From assembly GCA_013697055.1 (NCBI GenBank), contig JACCXK010000219.1, forward strand, positions 1 through 41,165: a stretch of 41,165 bases of DNA, written 5' to 3'. The notes beneath the pieces are model-generated. The model had not been told where the DNA came from and made no database searches. It saw only the letters and a program-made list of their open reading frames with translations. Source of the stretch: Alphaproteobacteria bacterium (GTDB lineage Bacteria > Pseudomonadota > Alphaproteobacteria > Micropepsales > Micropepsaceae). The translations under genes were made by a program, and so were the position numbers. Shown here in pieces: positions 15,915 to 23,192 of the stretch. How positions within the stretch are numbered: the first letter of the stretch is position 1; every line of letters begins with the position of its first letter.

Positions 15915-17180
15915 ATGACAATGGATCGCCGCAAGCTGCTCGCCATGGGCGCAGTGTCGTGTTTCGCACTGCCGTACCAGGCACGCGCCCAGTATCTGAA
16001 AAAGAAGGTCAAGATCACCGACGTCAAGGTGATGATCGTGCGCGGTCCCACCTGGGACTGGAACCTGTTCAAGATCGAAACCGATGCCGGTGTCTATGGC
16101 ATCGGCGAGGGCTATTGGGGTCCGGGCGCCAAGGACATTACCCTCAAGCGCTTCAAGGAGCAATTGATCGGCGAAGACCCGCTGAATGTGGTCAAGCTCT
16201 ATACCAAGCTGCTCTTTCTCAATGGCGGCTATGGCGCCACCGGCGGCCTGACCTATCACGCCGCGTCGGGCATTGAGATCGCGCTGTGGGATCTGGCGGG
16301 ACGGCTGCTGCAGACGCCGGTGTGCAACCTGTTGGGCGGCCGTTTCCGCGACAAGGTGCGCTTCTACCGCACCCTGCAGGCGCCGGAGCATAATCCCGCC
16401 GAAGCAGCGTCCTGGGGTCAGCAGGCGGCGGACGCCATCGCCCACAATCCCTTCGGCTTTACGGCTTTCAAGTTCCAGGGCGACTCGGTGCCGACCACTG
16501 CCGATCCGGACTTCAAGGAACCGGGACATGACCGCTACACCAACGAGTTGACCAACCGCGACATTCGCCGCTTGGTCGACCGCATGGACCGGGTGCGCGC
16601 AGCCATCGGTCCCGATGTGGACATGGCGATCGAGTGCCATTGGAAATATTCGGTCAATGACGTAATCAAATACTGCAACGCGCTGGAGCATGTGAACCCA
16701 TTATGGGTCGAAGACGCCACCCCGCCGGAAAATGTTGAGACCATGGAGCGGGTGTCGCGCGCCACCAACGTGCCGCTCTGCACAGGTGAAAATCTCTATG
16801 GGTTGGCGCAGTTCGCCCCTTTGGTCATTCGCCAAGCCTGCGCCGGGGTGCATATCGACATCCCCAAGTCGGGCGGATTGTTCGAAGCCAAGCGCATTGC
16901 CGACCTCGCCGATCTCTATGGCATCTGGACCGCTTGCCACAATCCGGCCAGCGCGGTGGGCACCATCGCATCGGCCCATGCGGCAGCCTCGGTGCGCAAT
17001 TTCCGCGTCCATGAACTGGCGGGCGGGCGCGATCAATGGACCTTCGACATGGTCACGCATGAAGGCCCGTTCTTCAAGGACGGCTATTTCGTGATCCAGG
17101 ACAAGCCGGGTCTGGGCATCGATCTCAATCCGGATGTGGTGAAGGCGCACCTGGCGCCCGATGAAAAATGGTGGGGGTGA
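15915..17180 (+). CDS. Enolase-superfamily (mandelate racemase/sugar-acid dehydratase) enzyme with Tat signal
   Basis: 421 residues. The N-terminus MDRRKLLAMGAVSCFALP, ending near ARAQ, is a twin-arginine signal, unusual for this normally cytoplasmic superfamily. The start is ATG 15915 or ATG 15921. The capping domain is followed by a barrel with metal ligands E240 (in IECHW), E266 (in WVEDATPPE) and E292 (in CTGENLYG), evenly spaced by 26. H242 and H342 (in ACHNPAS) are candidate acid/base residues. The first ligand is Glu instead of the common Asp. Sequence features fit the mannonate/galactonate dehydratase side of the family (ALWDLAGRLLQTPVCNLLGG). It would dehydrate a sugar acid to a 2-keto-3-deoxy acid in the periplasm. 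Confidence 0.9.
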   Translation: MTMDRRKLLAMGAVSCFALPYQARAQYLKKKVKITDVKVMIVRGPTWDWNLFKIETDAGVYGIGEGYWGPGAKDITLKRFKEQLIGEDPLNVVKLYTKLLFLNGGYGATGGLTYHAASGIEIALWDLAGRLLQTPVCNLLGGRFRDKVRFYRTLQAPEHNPAEAASWGQQAADAIAHNPFGFTAFKFQGDSVPTTADPDFKEPGHDRYTNELTNRDIRRLVDRMDRVRAAIGPDVDMAIECHWKYSVNDVIKYCNALEHVNPLWVEDATPPENVETMERVSRATNVPLCTGENLYGLAQFAPLVIRQACAGVHIDIPKSGGLFEAKRIADLADLYGIWTACHNPASAVGTIASAHAAASVRNFRVHELAGGRDQWTFDMVTHEGPFFKDGYFVIQDKPGLGIDLNPDVVKAHLAPDEKWWG

Positions 17181-17184
17181 GGCC

Positions 17185-17203
17185 CGACCGGCTTCGCCGG
17201 TCG
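17185..17203 (+). other. Intercistronic hairpin between dehydratase and cupin genes
   Basis: CGACCGGC (17185-17192) pairs perfectly with GCCGGTCG (17196-17203) across a TTC loop, a few bases after the dehydratase stop codon. No T-run follows, so it should not end transcription. It could protect the upstream mRNA segment from 3' decay and uncouple expression of the two halves of the operon. Confidence 0.5.
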
Positions 17204-17282
17204 AACGCGGCGAGCTTGGGCGCGCCGCCGGGTGGCAGGAGTTATGGCGCCGCGCGAGCGGCTAAGAGAAGGAGTCACGGAT

Positions 17283-17729
17283 ATGCGTGCTTTGTTCACA
17301 ACACTCTTGATTGGCGGCGCGATCCTGGCGACCGGGGTGATGGCCGAGGATTACATGGTCGTTCCCAAGGCCAGCCAGAAGTTCAAGGCCGGTCCCGGCA
17401 ACTTCTACAGCCAGGACCTGCTGCTCAATCACAAGAATGCCCAGGCCAATATCACCCTGCGCGACAAGAGCGGTCAGGCCGAAGTCCATGCTGCTTGGGA
17501 AGATCACATCTTCATCCTGGACGGCGAATGCATCCTGATGTTGGGCGGCACGGTTGAAAATCCCAAGTCGACCGGACCCGGCGAGACGCGCGGCGACAAT
17601 GCCAAGGGCGGCAAAGCCTTCATGGTGCATGCCGGCGACTATATTTATGTGCCGGTCAACACGCCGCATCAGATGATCCTGGCGGCCGGCAAGTCCGTCA
17701 AATATGCCGTGGTCAAGAACCATCCCTGA
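17283..17729 (+). CDS. Exported single-domain cupin protein
   Basis: 148 residues from the ATG at 17283, behind AGAAGGAG. A signal peptide ends near TGVMAE. One cupin barrel follows: ANITLRDKSGQAEVHAAWE, DHIFILDGECILMLGG and GDYIYVPVNTPHQMILAAGK. His residues in EVHAAWEDH and TPHQ could hold a metal. Small exported cupins of this kind often accompany sugar-acid or aromatic catabolic genes, but their function is not established. It is in the same operon as the dehydratase and 12 bases upstream of the RraA-like gene. Confidence 0.82.
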   Translation: MRALFTTLLIGGAILATGVMAEDYMVVPKASQKFKAGPGNFYSQDLLLNHKNAQANITLRDKSGQAEVHAAWEDHIFILDGECILMLGGTVENPKSTGPGETRGDNAKGGKAFMVHAGDYIYVPVNTPHQMILAAGKSVKYAVVKNHP

Positions 17730-17741
17730 CAGGAGTCCGTT

Positions 17742-18713
17742 ATGCTGAAAATGCTCAGGCCGCTTTTGCTCGGCTCTCTGGCGCTGGTCCTCGCCGCGCC
17801 GGCCATGGCGCCCGCATACGCGCAAGTCAAGCAGACCCGCGAACAGATGATGTTCTATACCTCGCAATGGAAGGGCGAGCGCTTTCCCGACGGCCGCCCC
17901 AGGGTGCCGGACGACCTGCTCAAGCGGGTGGTGAATGTTTCCATCGAAGATCTATGGGACTATCTGCGCGACAAGGGTTTCGATTGCCAGTTCGATACCG
18001 GTTACCAGATGCTGCATCCGGAAAAGCCCTTCGCGGGCAGGGCGCTGACGACGCAATACATGCCGCTGCGCCGCGACATGTATGACGCCATCGCCGCCGA
18101 AGGAAAGCGCGAAGGCCGGGTCAGCGGCAACAACAGCTGGCCCATCGCCGAGCTGAAGGAAGGCGACATGTATGTCGCCGACGGTTTTGGCAAGATCGTG
18201 GAAGGCACCCTCATTGGTTCCAACCTGGGTTCGGGCATCGCCACCCATTCCAAGACCGGTTTCGTGTTCGACGCCGGTATCCGCGACGCGGAGGAAAACC
18301 GCGCATTGGAGAATATGAACGGTCTCTACCGCGCCTATGACCCTTCCGCTTGGAAGAACATGACCCTGACGTCCATCAATGCGCCCATCCGCATTGGGAG
18401 GGCGACGGTGCTCCCGGGCGATCTGGTGCTGGCCAAGAATGACGGCGTGATCTTTGTCCCGGCCTATCTGGCGGAGGACGCGGTGTCTCATGCCGAGTTC
18501 ATCAATCTGGAAGACGCCTTCAACTTCGACCTCAACCGCTCGGGCAAGAATGGCGGCGAGTTCGAGGGCGGCTGGAATGCGAAGAAGTACGGCGCCTTTG
18601 TCACCTGGATCGACGCCAATCCCGGCAAGCTGCACATGAGCCGCGCTGAGTTCGACGCGATCCTGGCCGAGCGCAAGAGCCGTCTGCAGAACGTGTCCGG
18701 CGCTCCGAAATAG
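17742..18713 (+). CDS. Exported RraA / HMG-aldolase-family protein
   Basis: 323 residues, longer than cytoplasmic RraA (about 160). CAGGAGT precedes the ATG. A signal peptide ends near PAYAQ. The core carries the family signature GFVFDAGIRD, with R181 and D182 equivalent to the catalytic Arg and metal-binding Asp of 4-hydroxy-4-methyl-2-oxoglutarate aldolases, and the C-terminal GDLVLAKNDGVIFVPAYLAE. True RraA proteins (RNase E inhibitors) lack an aldolase role, but the retained R-D pair argues for retro-aldol or decarboxylase chemistry. The extra parts are an N-terminal stretch before the core and a C-terminal helix region. Last gene of the operon starting at 14981. Export of this fold is unusual. 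Confidence 0.85.
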   Translation: MLKMLRPLLLGSLALVLAAPAMAPAYAQVKQTREQMMFYTSQWKGERFPDGRPRVPDDLLKRVVNVSIEDLWDYLRDKGFDCQFDTGYQMLHPEKPFAGRALTTQYMPLRRDMYDAIAAEGKREGRVSGNNSWPIAELKEGDMYVADGFGKIVEGTLIGSNLGSGIATHSKTGFVFDAGIRDAEENRALENMNGLYRAYDPSAWKNMTLTSINAPIRIGRATVLPGDLVLAKNDGVIFVPAYLAEDAVSHAEFINLEDAFNFDLNRSGKNGGEFEGGWNAKKYGAFVTWIDANPGKLHMSRAEFDAILAERKSRLQNVSGAPK

Positions 18714-18822
18714 GCTTTTCCAGAGTCGGAAAACCGGTGTGCGCCGCACCATCCCTCGTGCGGCCGCCCGCCGGTCCGGCCTGGCTTGGCGTACAAAGAA
18801 CAAGCAAATAACGCTGTATTTT

Positions 18823-18856
18823 TGGGCATTTCGCCCATGGTGACGGCATTGTCACC
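18823..18856. repeat. Two adjacent inverted repeats in the 18714-18954 gap
   Basis: TGGGC-ATTTC-GCCCA (18823-18837) is followed at once by GGTGAC-GGCATT-GTCACC (18839-18856). Neither has a T-tract. They lie about 100 bp upstream of the small PAGVH protein gene and could be operator or leader structures. A further short stem, TTTTCC/GGAAAA, occurs just after the RraA-like gene, near 18718-18736. No gene is seen in the gap. Confidence 0.35.
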
Positions 18857-18954
18857 GCTTGTCCAATTTGTCGCAGGGGTCATTGTGCAATTGCGAATGG
18901 AAATTTCAGCGCCTTCGCTATCGTTTTTCCACGGATTCACTGTTGGAGAGACAC

Positions 18955-19182
18955 ATGCGAAACATCACCGCCACCCTGCTGGCTGCCGGCCTTCTGATTT
19001 CCACCGGGGCAAATGCGGCGGACGGCGCCCTGCCGGCCGGCAAGCCCGCCGGCGTCCATCAGGCCGAGCTTCTCACCACGCCGGTGATCATCGTCGGTGT
19101 GGTGGCCGCCGCCGCGGCCGGCATCGCCATCGGTACTTCCAACAGCGCGCCCGCCACGGTGGTGGTCGCGACCAGCCCGTAA
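18955..19182 (+). CDS. Small exported/membrane protein with PAGVH motif (paralogue of 2724)
   Basis: 75 residues from the ATG at 18955 (TTGGAGAG upstream). A signal peptide (ITATLLAAGLLISTGANA) precedes the motif LPAGKPAGVHQA. A Val/Ala/Gly-rich hydrophobic segment follows (TPVIIVGVVAAAAAGIAIG), then a short Ser/Thr/Val tail. The order and the GxPAGVHxA motif match the protein at 2724-3002. The small size, strong terminator directly behind it and its own spacer upstream suggest a separately transcribed, abundant envelope protein. Function unknown. Confidence 0.65.
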   Translation: MRNITATLLAAGLLISTGANAADGALPAGKPAGVHQAELLTTPVIIVGVVAAAAAGIAIGTSNSAPATVVVATSP

Positions 19183-19205
19183 AAGGCCGCGTTTTTTTGC
19201 GAATA

Positions 19206-19234
19206 AAGCCCGGCGCGTCGCGCCGGGCTTTTTT
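19206..19234. terminator. Strong intrinsic terminator after the small PAGVH gene
   Basis: An 11-bp GC-rich stem (AAGCCCGGCGC / GCGCCGGGCTT, 19206-19216 with 19220-19230) with a 3-nt loop, followed by a T-run through 19234. On the minus strand the hairpin is followed by TTTATT, so it may also serve the convergent gene ending at 19233. Confidence 0.9.
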
Positions 19235-19547
19235 ATGGCTTGTCGGATTTGTTCCGGTCGTCCGGATGCCAGCCGTCGAAATCGGGCAAGAGGGCGATAA
19301 GAGCCAGAAACAGCGCCAGCCCGGTGAACACCGCCAGCAGTTCCGCGTTGCTTGGTTCCGGCGGTTTGACCGCGATCTCCCGCTCCCACATCACCTGCGG
19401 GGACGGTTTCCAGAAAACCGGCATGGCGCCGGGCGAATTGCAACGGATCATATCGCCCTTTGGTGTGAAGCAGGTTCTGCCCGCCAATGCCGGTGTCACG
19501 GCAAGGCTGGCGGCAGCAAAGGCAAGGATCACGATCCAGGCGCGCAT
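19233..19547 (-). CDS. Small membrane-anchored protein downstream of the PQQ dehydrogenase
   Basis: 104 residues. The start at 19547 is behind TAGGAGTG, and the gene follows the PQQ dehydrogenase by 20 bp on the same strand. An N-terminal signal peptide (ILAFAAASLAVTPALAG) is followed by a short Cys pair region (RTCFTPKGDMIRCNSPG), a linker and a hydrophobic C-terminal span (AELLAVFTGLALFLALIALL). It thus looks like a periplasmic domain held by one C-terminal membrane helix. It could be an anchor or accessory subunit for the soluble-looking dehydrogenase, but that rests on position alone. Confidence 0.6.
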   Translation of the reverse strand: MRAWIVILAFAAASLAVTPALAGRTCFTPKGDMIRCNSPGAMPVFWKPSPQVMWEREIAVKPPEPSNAELLAVFTGLALFLALIALLPDFDGWHPDDRNKSDKP

Positions 19548-19567
19548 GGCGCCAGCACTCCTACGTG

Positions 19568-21442
19568 TCAGTCCCCCAAGGTATAGGCGACAAAAGCGCT
19601 GCCCTTGGCCGCCTTGCGGTCATGGCTGGTGCTGGCGGCGATGGCGACATACTGCTTGCCGCCTACCATGTAGGTGATGGGCGTGGCGTTGCCGGCGAAA
19701 GGCAGCTCGGTCTCCCACAAGAGCTTGCCGGTCTTGCTGTCAAAGGCGTGCAGCTTGCGGTCGAAATCGCTGGCCCCGATGATCAGCAAGCCGCTGGCGG
19801 TGACCACCGCGCCGCCATAGCTCTCGCTGCCGGTATCCTTCTGCCCTTTCGCCACCAGTTCGGGATAAGTGCCGAACGGAATGCGCCAGGCGAACTTGCC
19901 AGTCTTCAGGTCGATGGCGGTAAGATGGCCCCAGGGCGCGGCGGTGGCGGGATAGCCGTCCGGGTCCTTGAACTTGTTGTAGCCCGAAAAGGTATAGCGC
20001 GACTGGCTGCCCGGCAGGTCGGGGCCTTCCACCCGTGTCCGGTCCTTGCGGTCGATCACCGCCGTGGTCCACATCACATTCTCGGTATTGGCGAAGAGAT
20101 ATTGCAGCTTGGGATCGAAACTCATGCCGCCCCATTCGCTGCCGCCTGAAAAGCCCGGCGCCGACACGGTTTCCTGCTTGTAGGCGGGCGGGGTGAACGG
20201 GGGACCGTTGAGGAAGGTGGCGAATTTCTCGCGCGCCCATGTGTTGGCTTCCGGCGTGCGCTGGGTCAGTTCGTCGGCCGACACCGTCTGGTGCGACAAG
20301 GGCGGCGGCGCGGTGGGAATCGGCTGTGTCGGCCAGGCGGTGTCGCCCGGGGCGGTGGCCGGCGGCACCGGCACTTCGTTGATCGGGAACAGGCTCTCGC
20401 CGCTCTGGCGGTCGAAGACATAGACATAGCCGGTCTTGTTGGTGGCGGCGACGGCGTCGATGGTCTTGCCGTTCTTGGTCACCAACACCAGGATCGGCGG
20501 CGCCGCGAAGTCATTGTCCCATTCGTCATGATGCACGGTCTGGAAATACCAGCGCATCTTGCCGGTCTGGGCCTCCAGCGCGATCACGCTGTTGGCATAG
20601 AGATTCTTGCCGGGCCGTTCGCCGCCATAGAAATCGTCCGACGCCGAGCCGGTGGCCGCGAAAAGGATGCCACGTTTGGCATCCATCACCATGCCGGGCC
20701 AGTCATTGGCGCCGCCGGCGGTCTTCCAGGCATCGGCCGCCCAGGTCTCGGCATTGGGTTCGCCCGGATGGGGAATGGTGTGGAAGGTCCAGACCAGCTT
20801 GCCGGTGCGCACGTCCCAGGCGCGGATATCGCCGGGGGAGGCGGGGGTCTGCTCGCCAACCTCGCCGCAGGTGAAGAACAGGTCGTGCCACACATTCACC
20901 GCCCCGCCATGGCGGACATAATTCACGGCAGCGGCCCCGCGCAGATTGTCGTTCAGGTCGATGCGGCCATTGTCGCCGAAAGCCGGATCGGGCTGGCCGG
21001 TGGCCGGGTCCAGCGAATAGATAAAGTTGGAAGCCGGCACCAGCAGCCGGCTGGTCTTGCCGTCGCTCCACCAGCTTTCGCCGCGGGGGAAAAAGCCCGC
21101 CCGCGAGCGTTGCGGCAGGGTAGGGGCATAGACCCATTTTTCCTTGCCGGTGGCCGCATCCAGGGCGATGACCTTGCCGGCGCCCACGCCATACAGAACT
21201 CCGTCCACCACGATGGGCGTATTCTGCAGCGCGACGTCAGGCTTGATGTCATAGCGCCAGGCTTGTTTCAGCTTGTGGACATTCCCGGCCTTGATCTGGG
21301 TCAGAGCGGAATAGTGGCTGCCGCCCGCATCGCCGAAGGGATAGGAGGAATTGCCCTGCGCGTCCTTGGCCTGCGCCAGCGACGCCGCCGCCAGCAACGA
21401 TGCCGCGCAAAGCGTGATGCGGTGTTTCAAGTGTGCAGCCAT
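19568..21442 (-). CDS. PQQ-dependent dehydrogenase (glucose/sugar dehydrogenase type)
   Basis: 624 residues with a signal peptide ending near SLAQAK. The mature chain is an eight-bladed PQQ propeller: YPFGDAGGSHYSALTQI, NVHKLKQAWRYDI, QNTPIVVDGVLYGVGAGK, VIALDAATGKEKWVY, TGSASDDFYGGERPGKNLYA and the late GGAVVTASGLLIIGAS. These resemble the propeller of membrane glucose dehydrogenase rather than alcohol dehydrogenases: no adjacent-Cys disulfide motif stands out, and there is no fused heme domain and no N-terminal transmembrane bundle. It should oxidise a sugar or polyol in the periplasm, sending electrons to quinone or a cytochrome. First gene of a minus-strand pair, divergent from the sigma factor gene. 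Confidence 0.9.
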   Translation of the reverse strand: MAAHLKHRITLCAASLLAAASLAQAKDAQGNSSYPFGDAGGSHYSALTQIKAGNVHKLKQAWRYDIKPDVALQNTPIVVDGVLYGVGAGKVIALDAATGKEKWVYAPTLPQRSRAGFFPRGESWWSDGKTSRLLVPASNFIYSLDPATGQPDPAFGDNGRIDLNDNLRGAAAVNYVRHGGAVNVWHDLFFTCGEVGEQTPASPGDIRAWDVRTGKLVWTFHTIPHPGEPNAETWAADAWKTAGGANDWPGMVMDAKRGILFAATGSASDDFYGGERPGKNLYANSVIALEAQTGKMRWYFQTVHHDEWDNDFAAPPILVLVTKNGKTIDAVAATNKTGYVYVFDRQSGESLFPINEVPVPPATAPGDTAWPTQPIPTAPPPLSHQTVSADELTQRTPEANTWAREKFATFLNGPPFTPPAYKQETVSAPGFSGGSEWGGMSFDPKLQYLFANTENVMWTTAVIDRKDRTRVEGPDLPGSQSRYTFSGYNKFKDPDGYPATAAPWGHLTAIDLKTGKFAWRIPFGTYPELVAKGQKDTGSESYGGAVVTASGLLIIGASDFDRKLHAFDSKTGKLLWETELPFAGNATPITYMVGGKQYVAIAASTSHDRKAAKGSAFVAYTLGD

Positions 21443-21567
21443 GCCCCGTTTGACGGCACTATAGCAGCCGGGGCCGTGGCTGCATACGGCTTTTGCGCCG
21501 TATTCCGCTTGTTAACCGACCGGATACCGGACCTTGCCAATCGCACACGCCGGTCCTTAGATGGGCT

Positions 21568-22170
21568 ATGTCATTCTCGGACGAACGGGCGATCTGGCTT
21601 GGGCGGCATGTGCTCCCACATGAACCGGCTTTGCGCGCCTGGCTGCGCCGTCGCCGGTTGGGCGGGCTCGATATCGACGACATCATCCAGGAGACCTATA
21701 CGCGGCTGGTCGCGGCCGAGAGCGTCGCCCATATTCATGACGCCAAAAGCTATACCTTCCAGATCGCGGGTTCGGTGGTGATCGACCACCTGCGCCGCAT
21801 GAAGGTGGTCTCCATCGCCTCGGTTCCGGACCTGGATACCCTCGAGGTTGTGAGCGACGATCCCTCGCCGGAGCGCCAGGTGATCGACCGCGACGAGCTG
21901 CACCGCCTGGCCCAGATGATCGCCCGCCTGCCGGGCAAGGTCCGCGACGTATTTACCTTGCGGCGGGTCTATGGCCTCAGCCAGCGCGAGGTTGCGGCAA
22001 AGCTGGGACTTGCGGAAAGCACCGTGGAAAAGCATATGAGCCGCGGATTTTTAATCATGCTGGACGAATTCGGGTATGGCGGAAAAGAACCCTCCCATAC
22101 GTCTAGTCCCAGATCAGAAAAAGCCGGGATTCAAAGGTTCGATGTCAGGAAAGACCGCTCATCAGATTGA
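21568..22170 (+). CDS. ECF-type RNA polymerase sigma factor
   Basis: 200 residues from the ATG at 21568. The ribosome binding site is weak, so a few codons of uncertainty remain. Region 2 is seen in LGGLDIDDIIQETYTRLVA and SYTFQIAGSVVIDHLRRMK; region 4 in VRDVFTLRRVYGLSQREVAA and LGLAESTVEKHMSRGF. The C-terminal 30 residues (KEPSHTSSP onward) extend past region 4 because the reading frame continues into the FecR gene. It heads a sigma-FecR-TonB receptor set and probably transcribes the receptor genes when the receptor is occupied. Confidence 0.93.
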   Translation: MSFSDERAIWLGRHVLPHEPALRAWLRRRRLGGLDIDDIIQETYTRLVAAESVAHIHDAKSYTFQIAGSVVIDHLRRMKVVSIASVPDLDTLEVVSDDPSPERQVIDRDELHRLAQMIARLPGKVRDVFTLRRVYGLSQREVAAKLGLAESTVEKHMSRGFLIMLDEFGYGGKEPSHTSSPRSEKAGIQRFDVRKDRSSD

Positions 22171-23113
22171 CTCCGAGGCGGCCGATTGGGCCGCCCGGTT
22201 CGATCGCGGGCCGTTGACGGCCAGCCTGGAACAGGAGTTCCGGGCCTGGCTGGACGGCGATGTGCGCTCTCTGGGCGCCTATGCCCGCATCCGGGCCGTG
22301 GCGCTGGCCACCGAACGGGCCCGGGCGCTGGGCCCGGATTTCGATCCCGCCGCCTTTGTGACCGCCCCGCAACGACTGCCCCGCCGCCGGGTGTTGCAGA
22401 TGGGCGGCGCCATCGCCGCCACCCTTTTGGTTGGCGCGGGGGCGACTTGGCAGCTGCTGCGCAATCGCGGCCGCTTCACCACCGCCAAGGGAGAGACCAA
22501 GGTGATCGCGCTGAAGGATGGTTCGGTCGTGACCCTCAACACCGCCTCCGAAATCCTGGTGAATTATTCCGACGCCCTGCGCTCGGTCGAACTGGTGCGC
22601 GGTGAGGCCCTGTTCGACGTGGCCAAGAACAAGGCCCGCCCCTTTGTGGTCGCCGCCGGCGATACAAGCGTGCGGGTGGTGGGCACCAGCTTCAGCGTCA
22701 GCCGCTTCGATGCCGCCCCGGTCCGGGTGCTGGTGCGCGAAGGCATCGTGGAAGTGTTCAAGCCCAGCGCCCTGAACGTCCAGCCGGTGCGCATCACCGC
22801 CAACACCATGGCGATGGCGCCCGCCGACCATGCCGACATTGTCGCCCAGGCCGTGCCTTCGGCGCAGGTCCGCCGCGCCATGGCCTGGCAGGAAGGCCAG
22901 ATCGCCTTTGAAGGCCAGACCCTGGCCCAGGCGGCGGCGGAATTCTCCCGCTACAGCGACACCAAGATCGTGGTCGAGGATCCGGCGCTGGCCCGCGAAG
23001 AAATCGCCGGCCTGTTCAAGGCCACCGATCCGGTCGGCTTCGCCAATACCATCGCCATCAGCCTGAACGCCCATGTCCGGGTCGGGGAAGGGGAAGTGCG
23101 ACTGACGCGCTGA
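22076..23113 (+). CDS. FecR-family anti-sigma factor
   Basis: 345 residues if started at 22076; the ATG at 22142 (AAAGG upstream) would give 323. Either start overlaps the end of the sigma gene (95 or 29 bp). Domains: an N-terminal DUF4880/FecR_N part (EAADWAARFDRGPLTASLEQ), one membrane span preceded by RRR at 103-105 (RRRVLQMGGAIAATLLVGAG, which looks Tat-compatible), the FecR periplasmic domain (KVIALKDGSVVTLNTASEIL, VVGTSFSVSRFD) and a DUF4974-type end (FEGQTLAQAAAEFSRYSDTK). It should hold the sigma factor inactive until signalled by the STN domain of the receptor at 23193. Confidence 0.93.
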   Translation: MAEKNPPIRLVPDQKKPGFKGSMSGKTAHQIDSEAADWAARFDRGPLTASLEQEFRAWLDGDVRSLGAYARIRAVALATERARALGPDFDPAAFVTAPQRLPRRRVLQMGGAIAATLLVGAGATWQLLRNRGRFTTAKGETKVIALKDGSVVTLNTASEILVNYSDALRSVELVRGEALFDVAKNKARPFVVAAGDTSVRVVGTSFSVSRFDAAPVRVLVREGIVEVFKPSALNVQPVRITANTMAMAPADHADIVAQAVPSAQVRRAMAWQEGQIAFEGQTLAQAAAEFSRYSDTKIVVEDPALAREEIAGLFKATDPVGFANTIAISLNAHVRVGEGEVRLTR

Positions 23114-23151
23114 ATGAGCGCGACATGGCGTACGGCCTTATCAAGGGCCGC

Positions 23152-23190
23152 AAGAGCCTTCCGAGCAAGGCCGTGAATGTTTCAGGGGGA
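23152..23190 (+). promoter_or_regulatory. Leader hairpin and strong RBS of receptor 1, conserved in receptor 2
   Basis: AAGAGCCTT at 23152, a GCCTT-CCGAGC-AAGGC stem-loop (23156-23171) and the ribosome binding site CAGGGGGA (23183-23190) precede the ATG at 23193. The same elements in the same order precede the second receptor at 26567. The loop sequence differs while the stem is kept, which suggests that the structure matters. Confidence 0.5.
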
Positions 23191-23192
23191 TT

